NCBI GenBank assembly: GCA_023427125.1
Contig: JAEZBP010000572.1
Coordinates: 1 to 11,797 of the forward strand
Source of the DNA: Pseudomonadota bacterium
Lineage (GTDB): Bacteria > Myxococcota_A > Polyangia > Polyangiales > Sandaracinaceae
Length of the DNA: 11,797 bases
Direction of reading: 5' to 3'
Shown here in pieces: positions 6,422 through 11,797 of the stretch. Position numbers and translations under genes: made by a program. The notes below the pieces were generated by a model. That model made no database searches. It worked only from the letters and a program-made list of their open reading frames with translations, and was not told where the DNA came from. Every line of letters begins with the position of its first letter. Position 1 is the stretch's first letter.

Positions 6422-6450
6422 GAGCTACAAGCGCCGCGCGCTTGCAGCTC
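6422..6450. repeat. 13-bp inverted repeat in the divergent gap 6280-6520
   Basis: The arm at 6422-6434 (gagctacaagcgc) pairs with 6438-6450 (gcgcttgcagctc) at 12 of 13 positions, with a 3-base loop. It lies about 70 bases before the lipoprotein start and about 140 bases before the HPF-like start. No T-run follows on either strand, so it may be an operator or a processing structure. The rest of this gap shows no further gene. Confidence 0.6.
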
Positions 6451-6520
6451 TCAGCGAGCCTCGCAATTCCACCCTTCGGAGCCCATCGCAGGGGGCATCC
6501 CGGTTGCACCTCAGCGTGAG

Positions 6521-7501
6521 ATGCGCGCCAGTCTGCGGATCGGGATCCTGGCTCTCGCCATCTCGGGCTGTGGCGCGACGGTCGAGGGCGTCGCCGGCGG
6601 CGCCGTCGAAGGAGGGCTGGACGAGCTCGCCGAGCAAGAGCAGCAGCGCCGGATCGCGACGGTGATAGCCGATACCGCGATCCCGCGCGCGACCGGCCAG
6701 ATGGTGGCCGAGCTCGTCGACGCCGCGCTCGGCGAGCTGACCCGCGAGGAGCGCGCCGTCGCGTTCGAGGGCGCGCTGGCGCGCTACACCGCGGTCGTCG
6801 GGACGGAGCTCGGCTCGAGCGTCGCGCGCGCGGTCGCAGCGGAGATGCAGGGCGTGCTCGACGCGCCGCTCGTGGCCTTCGATCGGGTCGAGGAGCTCTC
6901 GGCCAGCGTGGCCGCGGGCCTGGCCCGTGGGCTCGCCGCGGGGCTGCGGGAGGAGGTCGGCCCGGCGACGCGCGAGGTGATCCGGGAGGACGTCGCCGTC
7001 GCGATGGAGGAGGCCCTCGACGAGCGGCTGCAAGCGGCGCTCGGGCGGGCGGCGCGGACGATGGCGCGCGAGGCCGTCATCGGCGCGACCGAGGCGATGG
7101 CCGAGGGACAGGAGCACCGCGGAGGCGGGGGCTTTCGCGAGAACCTGCGCGGCCTCTTCGAGCAGGGCGAGGACGTGGCGCAGTGGTCCGTCGTGGCGGT
7201 GGCCTTGCTCGTCCTCTTCGTCGTGCTCGCGATCGGCGCGCTCGTGATCGCGGCGCGGCGCGCGCGCAGAGACGCCCGCCGTACGCGCGAGGCGCTCACG
7301 ACGATGATGGGGGCGATCGAGCGCACCGAGGATCGCGCGTGGTCTCCGGAGCTGCACGCGATCTTGAAGGAGGCCTATCGTGGCCAGGCCAGCGCCGCGC
7401 TCGTGCGCTCGATCCTCCGCGAGGATCCCTCGCTCGGGCGGCGGGTGCGCGAGGCCAAGGAGCGCGTCGACGCCAAGCGCACCGAGGCGCCTGCCGAATA
7501 G
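6521..7501 (+). CDS. Lipoprotein with an additional membrane helix, unknown function
   Basis: The product has 326 residues. The N-terminus is a lipoprotein signal: a basic start (MRASLR), a short hydrophobic core, then the lipobox A-I-S-G-C with Cys17 as the lipidated residue. Residues 30-200 are Ala/Glu/Arg-rich amphipathic helices with regular spacing, probably long helical bundles. A Gly-rich hinge (about 200-204) leads to one transmembrane helix at about 222-246 (WSVVAVALLVLFVVLAIGAL...). It ends in a basic stop-transfer cluster (RRARRDARR) and a charged C-terminal tail of about 75 residues. The layout implies a lipid-anchored periplasmic helical domain and a cytoplasmic tail, if the anchor is in the inner membrane. 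The family is not recognised. The start is the ATG at 6521, with only a weak GTGAG before it. The Spo0M-like gene follows 99 bases later and may be co-transcribed. Confidence 0.85.
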   Translation: MRASLRIGILALAISGCGATVEGVAGGAVEGGLDELAEQEQQRRIATVIADTAIPRATGQMVAELVDAALGELTREERAVAFEGALARYTAVVGTELGSSVARAVAAEMQGVLDAPLVAFDRVEELSASVAAGLARGLAAGLREEVGPATREVIREDVAVAMEEALDERLQAALGRAARTMAREAVIGATEAMAEGQEHRGGGGFRENLRGLFEQGEDVAQWSVVAVALLVLFVVLAIGALVIAARRARRDARRTREALTTMMGAIERTEDRAWSPELHAILKEAYRGQASAALVRSILREDPSLGRRVREAKERVDAKRTEAPAE

Positions 7502-7600
7502 CGCTTGCGCGTTCTCTCGGGGGCGCAGACCATGCGCGCGGCGCAGTCGGCCGCCGCAGCCGCGGCGCGCATCTCCGGGCATGCGCGATCAGGAGGGCGT

Positions 7601-8062
7601 ATGGGTTTCTTCGACAAGATCAAGGGTGCGGTCAACGCGATCACCGGCGGCGCCGCGAAGGTGATCATCGAGTGGCAGCCCGCCACCGCGATGCCGGGCG
7701 AGCCGCTCCAGGTCCGCATCACCGCGACGTCGACGGGCGGCGCGATCAACTCGGGCGGCGTGTTCGTCGACGTCCGCTCCACCGAGCAGCTGAAGATCCG
7801 CGAGAACGCGCTCGGCAACAACAACCCGAGCATCAACCACAGCAACCAGACCTTCTCGCAGACCTTCCAGATCGCGCCTGCGTTCCAGCTCGCGCCGAAC
7901 GGCACGATGCAGTGGGACGGCCAGATCGTCCTGCCGCCGCAGGTGCAGCCGACCTATGACGGACCGATGGCCGACCACATCTGGACGCTGCAAGGCCGCG
8001 TCGAGATGACCGGCAACGATCCCGACTCCGGCTGGCTCACCTTCCGCGTCGGCGCTCGCTGA
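7601..8062 (+). CDS. Spo0M/arrestin-like beta-sandwich protein (hypothetical)
   Basis: This 153-residue soluble protein has no signal peptide. The start is the ATG at 7601, preceded by a strong AGGAGG (7591-7596) at 4 bases. The frame extends upstream to a TTG at 7505, but that stretch is low-complexity Ala and is not used. The opening M-G-F-F-D-K-I-K-G-A, followed by a Gly-Ala turn and AKVIIEW, recalls the start of Spo0M (sporulation-control) proteins. Next come P-G-E-P-L-Q-V-R-I-T-A and alternating hydrophobic residues as in an arrestin-like N-terminal beta-sandwich. The end, WTLQGRVEMTGNDPDSGW, resembles the conserved Trp-x-Leu-x-x-x-(Val/Ile)-Asp-x-x-Gly-x-Asp-Pro-Asp stretch of that family. 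It is about half the length of Bacillus Spo0M, so it is one domain only. Function unknown; the homology is pattern-based. A family B repeat begins at its stop codon. Confidence 0.75.
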   Translation: MGFFDKIKGAVNAITGGAAKVIIEWQPATAMPGEPLQVRITATSTGGAINSGGVFVDVRSTEQLKIRENALGNNNPSINHSNQTFSQTFQIAPAFQLAPNGTMQWDGQIVLPPQVQPTYDGPMADHIWTLQGRVEMTGNDPDSGWLTFRVGAR

Positions 8063-8170
8063 GTTGGCTTGCGCGCGCTTCGCGAGCGCGCGGCCGAGCT
8101 ACGCGGCCCGACCCGCGGGCGCTTCCCATCCCCGGTGTCCAGTCAGCCGGAACCGCTCCGCTCGGCTCCC
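8061..8170 (+). repeat. Intergenic repeat family B, copy 2, overlapping a stop codon
   Basis: The repeat begins inside the TGA stop of the Spo0M-like gene (8060-8062) and aligns with 3638-3751. Exact shared blocks are tccccggtgtcc (8129-8140) and cgctccgctcggc (8154-8166). Its opening hairpin is an 8-bp perfect stem: cgcgcgct (8072-8079) and agcgcgcg (8085-8092) with loop tcgcg. Copy 1 has a similar stem in the same place but different bases, so the hairpin is conserved by compensation. Like copy 1, it occupies a convergent gap. Confidence 0.8.
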
Positions 8171-8234
8171 CGCCGCGGGGGATTGGTTTACGCTCGCTGA
8201 GCTGGCGCTCGTCATCACCGAGGGGGTCGGCCGA

Positions 8235-8255
8235 CCCTTGCCCCTGCCCCTGCCC
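8235..8255 (-). other. G-quadruplex motif on the minus strand, in the hemC 3' region
   Basis: On the minus strand four G-runs of 3, 4, 4 and 3 are separated by CA, CA and CAA. This satisfies the standard four-run, short-loop G-quadruplex pattern. It lies about 110 bases beyond the hemC stop, so it would be in the hemC transcript if transcription continues that far. It also overlaps the palindrome end at 8237. Confidence 0.6.
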
Positions 8256-8327
8256 TGCCGACGATTGTCTGGGTGTTTGCCTGGCGCGGTTCGCGGTCTG
8301 CCCCACTGGCGGGCACGGGCATGGGCA
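8239..8327. repeat. 17-bp inverted repeat enclosing a 55-base loop
   Basis: The left arm (8239-8255, tgcccctgcccctgccc) pairs with the right arm (8311-8327, gggcacgggcatgggca) at 15 of 17 positions. Both arms consist of three TGCCC-type units, so the pairing could be in register or slipped. The left arm is also the C-rich partner of the G4 motif, so duplex and quadruplex forms would compete on the minus strand. Confidence 0.6.
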
Positions 8328-8365
8328 CGAGCATCGACATGCGCGCGCTTGCGCGCGCCAAACAA

Positions 8366-9361
8366 TCAATGCGGGCCGTAGGGGCCGACGGAGTAGGGGT
8401 CGGGGGTGCCCTTCGCCGCGTCGAGGAGCTCGGCCGCGCCGCGATCGAGCTGCATCTCGGCGAGCTCGACGCCCATGCGCATCGCCTGCGAGAGGCGCTC
8501 GGCGTGATCGCGCGCGTCGACGTAGCCGTCGACCGACGCGGTGAGGATCTGCTCGCCGTCGAGCGAGCCCACCATGCCGTCGATGCGCATCCGCGTGTGC
8601 CCGTCGTCGTCGAAGCGCGCGTACGCGGCGATCGGCGTGGTGCAGCCGCCCTCGAGCCTCACGAGGTAGCCGCGCTCCGCCTCGAGGGCGAGGCGCGTCG
8701 GGCCGTGCTCGAGCGGCGCGAGCAGCGCGAGCAGCTCGGCCGCGTCGGCGCGCCCCTCGATCCCGAGCGAGCCCTGACCGACGGCCGGCAGCGAGGTCTC
8801 CGTCGGGATCGGCCAGAGCCGGCGCTCTTCGGCGAGCCCGAGCCGCTTCAGGCCCGCGTACGCGAGGACGATCGCGTCGAAGTCGCCGCGATCGAGCTTG
8901 CTGAGGCGCGTGCCGACGTTGCCGCGCAAGACCGCGAAGCGCACGTCGGGCCGCGCCGCGCGGAGCTGGCAGGAGCGGCGCAGCGAGCTCGTGCCGATCG
9001 TCGCGCCTCGCGGCAGCTCGGAGAGCTCGATCCCCGACGGGCTGACGAGCACGTCGCGCGGATCCTCGCGCTCGGGGACGCAGAGGATCGCCATCCCCTC
9101 GGCCAGCGTGTCCGGCACGTCCTTCATCGAGTGGACCGCGAGGTCTGCGCGGCCGTCGAGCAGCGCCGCCTCGACCTCGTTGATGAAGAGCCCCTTGCCG
9201 CCGATCTTCGCGAGGGGGGTGTCGATCACGCGGTCGCCCTTCGTGACGACGTGCACCTCCTCGGCGATGACGTCGGGGCGGTGCGCGCGGATGCGCTCGA
9301 TCACCCAGCGGGTCTGCGCGAGCGCGAGCGGGCTCTGGCGCGTGGCGATGCGGATCTTCAA
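8366..9361 (-). CDS. hemC: Porphobilinogen deaminase (hydroxymethylbilane synthase)
   Basis: This enzyme polymerises four porphobilinogen molecules to hydroxymethylbilane in tetrapyrrole synthesis in the cytoplasm. The 331-residue protein matches the family from KIRIATRQSPLALAQ at its start. The catalytic Asp is D81 in H-S-M-K-D-V-P. The dipyrromethane cofactor is attached to Cys240 in LEGGCTTPIAA. Substrate-binding arginines lie in TSSLRRSCQ and LRGNVGTRL, and VGQGSLGIE is the family motif near residue 194. The start must be TTG at 9361, since no ATG or GTG is nearby in frame and the protein aligns from the next residue. That TTG overlaps the hemA TGA as TTGA. An AAAGG about 8 bases upstream could serve as a weak ribosome site. 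The C-terminus has a 14-residue tail rich in Pro, Tyr and Gly. No hemD follows. The downstream gap is convergent. Confidence 0.95.
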   Translation of the reverse strand: MKIRIATRQSPLALAQTRWVIERIRAHRPDVIAEEVHVVTKGDRVIDTPLAKIGGKGLFINEVEAALLDGRADLAVHSMKDVPDTLAEGMAILCVPEREDPRDVLVSPSGIELSELPRGATIGTSSLRRSCQLRAARPDVRFAVLRGNVGTRLSKLDRGDFDAIVLAYAGLKRLGLAEERRLWPIPTETSLPAVGQGSLGIEGRADAAELLALLAPLEHGPTRLALEAERGYLVRLEGGCTTPIAAYARFDDDGHTRMRIDGMVGSLDGEQILTASVDGYVDARDHAERLSQAMRMGVELAEMQLDRGAAELLDAAKGTPDPYSVGPYGPH

Positions 9362-10728
9362 GGCGCTGCCTTTCTTCGGGTCGACTCGTGCTCGAGGGAG
9401 ACGCCGATGCTGGGGTGCTCGACGCTCGGCGGGGCCGCCTCGCGCTCGACGGGCCGGGCGCTCTCTGAGGCGTGGTCGAGGTCGAAGAGCCGGCGGGTCG
9501 CGTCGACGAGCGCCTTGCCTCCCTCGGTCTCGGCGCCGGCCTTGAGCTCGCAGATCGGGTGGTGGAGGAGCTTGTTCGTCATCGCGTCGATCATCTTCTC
9601 GAGCGAGCGGCGCTCGACCTCCCCGAGGCCGTTCAGGCGCGGGAGCGTCCGCTCGAGCTCCGAGGAGAGCACATGGCGCACGCGCTCGCGCAGGCCCACG
9701 ATCGTCGGCGTGAGCTCGTTCGTCGCGCGCCACCGCTCGAAGGCCGCCACCTCGAGCGACACGATGGTCTCCGCGCGCTCCGCCTCTCGCTGCCTCGCGC
9801 TCAGGTTCTCCTGCGCGACCTTCTCGAGGTCGTCGACGTCGTAGAGGAAGACGTTGTCCATGTCGCCCACGCGCGGATCGACGTCGCGCGGGACGGCGAT
9901 GTCGATCAGGAAGAGCGGCCGGTGGCGGCGCGCCTTGATGACCCCCTTCATGAGCTCGGGCGTGATCACGAAGCGCGAGCTCGAGGTCGACGCGATCGCC
10001 ACGTCGGCCTGCGCGAGCTCGGTCGCGAGCGACTCGATCCGCCGCGCGTGTCCCCCGTGCTCTCGCGCGAGCGCCTCCGCCTTCTCGGGGCTGCGATTGA
10101 TCACGTAGAGCGCGGCGCCGCTCTTCCCGAGGTGCTTGGCGGCCTGCTCGCCCATCTCTCCGGCGCCGATCAGGAGCACGCGCCGGCCCGCGAGATCGCC
10201 GAAGATCTTCCGCGCGAGATCGCTCGCGATCGAGCTGACGCTCACCGAGCCAGCCGCGATCTCCGTCTCGGTGCGCACTCGCTTGGCCACCGCGAACGCG
10301 TGCGTGAAGCAGCGATCGAGGAAGCCGCCGAGGACCCCCGAGGCCTTGGCCGCCGCGTACGCTTCCTTCACCTGGCCGAGGATCTGCGGCTCGCCGACCA
10401 CCATCGAGTCGAGGCTCGACGCGACGCGCAGCACGTGGCGCACGGCGGAGGCGCCGCGGTGCTCGTAGACGTAGCCGTCGATCGGCTCGCCGGCCCGGGC
10501 CTCGAGCCAGCGCCGCGCGCGCGTGCTCGCCTCGGGCTCGGTCCCCGCCATGTAGATCTCGACTCGGTTGCATGTGCAGAGGAGCAGGGCCTGGTCGATC
10601 CTCGCCTCGCGCGCCAGCGAGGAGACCCCGGCGACCAGCGCCTCGCCATCGACCGCGAGCCGCTCGCGCAGCGCGACCGGCGAGGTGCGATGGCTCATGC
10701 CGAGGATGGTCACGTCGTTGGCCGTCAT
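9358..10728 (-). CDS. hemA: Glutamyl-tRNA reductase
   Basis: This enzyme reduces glutamyl-tRNA(Glu) to glutamate-1-semialdehyde with NADPH, the first committed step of C5-pathway tetrapyrrole synthesis. The product has 456 residues. The catalytic nucleophile is Cys53 in L-C-T-C-N-R-V-E-I-Y, the N-terminal domain family signature, with MSHRTSPV just before it. The conserved VVGEPQILGQVK is at about 111-121. The NADPH-binding Rossmann domain carries G-A-G-E-M-G at 188-193, followed by INRSPEKAEAL, DVAIASTSS and DIAVPRDVDP. The long C-terminal helix domain for dimerisation is present (NKLLHHPICELK, near 385-396). The last ~35 residues are an unusual polar extension. The start is the ATG at 10728, which overlaps the upstream stop codon as ATGA. 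The TGA stop overlaps the hemC start as TTGA, so translation of the three genes is likely coupled. Confidence 0.97.
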   Translation of the reverse strand: MTANDVTILGMSHRTSPVALRERLAVDGEALVAGVSSLAREARIDQALLLCTCNRVEIYMAGTEPEASTRARRWLEARAGEPIDGYVYEHRGASAVRHVLRVASSLDSMVVGEPQILGQVKEAYAAAKASGVLGGFLDRCFTHAFAVAKRVRTETEIAAGSVSVSSIASDLARKIFGDLAGRRVLLIGAGEMGEQAAKHLGKSGAALYVINRSPEKAEALAREHGGHARRIESLATELAQADVAIASTSSSRFVITPELMKGVIKARRHRPLFLIDIAVPRDVDPRVGDMDNVFLYDVDDLEKVAQENLSARQREAERAETIVSLEVAAFERWRATNELTPTIVGLRERVRHVLSSELERTLPRLNGLGEVERRSLEKMIDAMTNKLLHHPICELKAGAETEGGKALVDATRRLFDLDHASESARPVEREAAPPSVEHPSIGVSLEHESTRRKAAP

Positions 10729-11540
10729 CCGCCGGCGCCTCCGTCGCCTCGCAAGACGTAGCCGACGAGCACCGCCATCGTGCAGAGGAAGCCGAGGGTC
10801 GTGCCGATCGCGGCCTTTCGCCCGCGCCACCCGGCGGCGACGCGCAGGAGGAGCACGAGCGCGAAGAGCAGCCACGCGAGCAGCCCGAACGCCTGCGCGG
10901 CCGAGAGCTCGAAGGCGCTCGGGTTGAGGCGGACGGCCCAGATCGTCCCCGTGATGACGCCGATCGTGAGGAGCGGGAAGCCGACGAGCACCGCGCGCAG
11001 CCCGAGCGAGTCGAGGACGTCGAGCGAGGGCAGGCGCTGGAAGAGGCCGCCGAGCTGCTTCCTTCGGAGCTGCCGCTCCTGGATCAGGTAGGCGATCGCC
11101 GCGGCGAACGCGAGGGCGAAGGCGGCGAGCCCGAGGACGTTGACCAGGACGTGCACCGGCAGCATCGCCGAGCGCACGCCCTCGGGCACCGGACCGACGC
11201 CGCGGCGGAAGGCCGCGCCGAGGAAGAGCAGCAGCGTGACCGGCGTGATGAACGCGCCGAGGATCCGCAGCCGCTCGTGGGTGCGCACCGCCACCAGGAA
11301 GACGAGCACGACGAGGAGCGACATCACGGCGAGCGCCTGATGGATGTCCGCCGTCGGGACGTGGCCGTGCGCGGCGAAGTTGGCGCCGAGGAACGCGAGG
11401 TGGCTCACCACCGCGCCGCCGAGGGCGCGCGCCGCGACGCGGGCCGTGCCCTCGGCGCCGCGGGCGAGGAAGTACACGTAGAAGCCGCACGACACCGCGT
11501 ACAGCGCCGCGGTGGCCGCGAAGAGCGCGGTCACCAACAC
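10725..11540 (-). CDS. hemX: HemX-like (CcsA-family) polytopic membrane protein
   Basis: The product has 271 residues from the GTG at 11540, preceded by AGGGAGG with about 6-base spacing, a strong ribosome site. It has about eight membrane helices (roughly 4-25, 38-55, 67-86, 94-111, 128-152, 183-203, 217-235, 244-263). The part LPVHVLVNVLGLAAF (H130), the YLIQERQLRRKQ loop and LVGFPLLTIGVITGTIWA match the cytochrome c assembly (CcsA/HemX) family. Where true CcsA has the tryptophan-rich WDPKE haem-handling block, the sequence here is FELSAAQAFG. The His expected after the next helix is Leu. That points to HemX rather than a cytochrome c synthetase. In Bacillus, HemX is encoded beside hemA and lowers HemA levels. 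This gene directly precedes hemA with an ATGA overlap. The open frame extends to 11691, but those residues are basic and not family-like. Confidence 0.85.
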   Translation of the reverse strand: MLVTALFAATAALYAVSCGFYVYFLARGAEGTARVAARALGGAVVSHLAFLGANFAAHGHVPTADIHQALAVMSLLVVLVFLVAVRTHERLRILGAFITPVTLLLFLGAAFRRGVGPVPEGVRSAMLPVHVLVNVLGLAAFALAFAAAIAYLIQERQLRRKQLGGLFQRLPSLDVLDSLGLRAVLVGFPLLTIGVITGTIWAVRLNPSAFELSAAQAFGLLAWLLFALVLLLRVAAGWRGRKAAIGTTLGFLCTMAVLVGYVLRGDGGAGG

Positions 11541-11646
11541 GGCGGTCCTCCCTGCGAGCTCGAGGGCTTCACGTCGGCAGTAGATAGCATCCCGGGCGCG
11601 CCACCGCCGGGCGAGGTCTCCCGTCGCGAGATCCCTCGCATTCCTG

Positions 11647-11676
11647 GGGACGCCGAGCGGAGCCGCCAGCCAACTC
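11647..11676 (-). repeat. Possible shortened family B repeat upstream of hemX
   Basis: On the minus strand this 30-base stretch joins gagttggctggcg, as at the start of repeat family B, directly to gctccgctcggcgtccc, as at its end. The ~80-base interior is missing. It may be an internally deleted copy. The match is short and the DNA is compositionally biased. Confidence 0.35.
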
Positions 11677-11745
11677 AAAGACCGTCGCAAAATCTCCCGT
11701 CGCCCCGCGGCCGATCCGGGCCCGTCCGCGGCGTTGGCGCTCCTC

Positions 11746-11763
11746 GACGTACTTTCGTACGTC
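11746..11763. repeat. Perfect 7-bp hairpin with tttc loop
   Basis: The arm gacgtac (11746-11752) is the exact complement of gtacgtc (11757-11763) with a tttc loop. It is flanked by a weaker GC-rich inverted symmetry between about 11711-11734 and 11774-11797. It lies about 200 bases upstream of the hemX start. The window ends before its outer context can be read. Confidence 0.5.
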
Positions 11764-11797
11764 TCGTCGCGCCGCCTTGCGGCCGGACCCGGCTCGA

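Larger units (their letters stand above)
8171..8365. other. Structured convergent intergenic region upstream-facing hemC end
   Basis: Together with repeat B copy 2 this completes the 303-base gap between the Spo0M-like gene and hemC, which converge. No gene is seen. It holds a perfect 14-bp palindrome (gggtcggccgaccc, 8224-8237), C-rich tandem runs (8235-8255), and a second G-rich tract that pairs with them (8311-8327). A GC hairpin follows at 8341-8358, a few bases from the hemC stop. No T-run that would make an intrinsic terminator is present. Confidence 0.6.
11541..11797. promoter_or_regulatory. Leader and upstream region of the hemX-hemA-hemC operon
   Basis: This 257-base stretch lacks a supported gene. 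On the minus strand, a tgctatcta element (about 11589-11581) resembles an extended -10, about 40 bases before the hemX GTG, with no clear -35. A 30-base fragment at 11647-11676 resembles the two ends of repeat family B. A perfect 7-bp hairpin is at 11746-11763. Whatever gene precedes 11797 is not visible. Confidence 0.35.

Noticed and set aside
8341..8358. Intrinsic terminator for hemC at the gcgcgcgc hairpin
   Set aside because: On the minus strand the hairpin is followed by atgtcgatg, not T. The T-rich bases (ttgttt) lie before it.
8273..9844. A 523-codon plus-strand frame antisense to hemC and hemA
   Set aside because: It has no recognisable domains, shifts composition at the hemC/hemA boundary, and lies opposite two enzymes with intact catalytic residues. 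It is a GC-bias shadow.
9362..10573. N-terminal extension that would make hemC a 735-residue protein
   Set aside because: The extra part is out-of-frame translation of hemA. HemC homology starts exactly after the TTG at 9361.
10729..11490. N-terminal extension of the hemA frame up to 11490
   Set aside because: It is an Arg/Pro-rich shadow of the hemX gene. HemA homology begins at the ATG at 10728, which overlaps the hemX stop.

Overview
The window is very GC-rich DNA with the strong third-position G/C bias of a high-GC Gram-negative bacterium. The gene set includes an OpdA-type M3 oligopeptidase, a two-domain membrane protein, a lipoprotein, a Roadblock-like protein beside an ArsA-like ATPase, and a hemX-hemA-hemC operon. 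With several GTG/TTG starts, this suggests a Myxococcota member (Polyangia or Sandaracinus-like). That placement is inferred from style and gene content, not from a marker gene.

Layout. (1) Positions 1-1280 (+) hold the 3' part of a gene that starts before the window: helical repeats, a Pro-rich linker, then a multi-pass membrane domain. (2) Positions 1281-1597 are non-coding and carry two direct copies of a ~95-base repeat (family A), followed by a plausible promoter. (3) 1598-3634 (+) is an oligopeptidase A-type zinc peptidase, ending in a family B repeat that fills the convergent gap before (4) an SSAT-like GNAT acetyltransferase at 3762-4235 (-). (5) 4352-4723 (-) is a small Roadblock/LC7-like protein, divergent from (6) 4818-5981 (+), an ArsA/GET3-family ATPase. 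(7) 6001-6279 (-) is a small protein with HPF/RaiA-like topology. (8) 6521-7501 (+) is a lipoprotein that also has one membrane helix. (9) 7601-8062 (+) is a Spo0M/arrestin-like beta protein. (10) 8063-8365 is a convergent gap rich in repeats and secondary structure, including a second family B repeat and a G-quadruplex motif. (11) 11540 down to 8366 (-) is hemX-hemA-hemC, joined by two 4-base start/stop overlaps.

How the genes fit together. The only clear pathway block is early tetrapyrrole synthesis. HemA (glutamyl-tRNA reductase) makes glutamate-1-semialdehyde, and HemC polymerises porphobilinogen to hydroxymethylbilane. A HemX-type membrane protein is translationally coupled upstream. The remaining genes are short single- or two-gene units: peptide turnover, an acetyltransferase, a Roadblock/ATPase divergent pair and envelope proteins.

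I found no RNA gene, CRISPR array, insertion sequence or prophage. The most unusual material is intergenic: two related families of structured repeats, several perfect inverted repeats, a G4 motif downstream of hemC and an intrinsic-terminator-like hairpin in the leader of the HPF-like gene. Among the proteins, the ArsA-like ATPase lacks the signature lysine and the HemX-like protein lacks the CcsA haem-handling motif.
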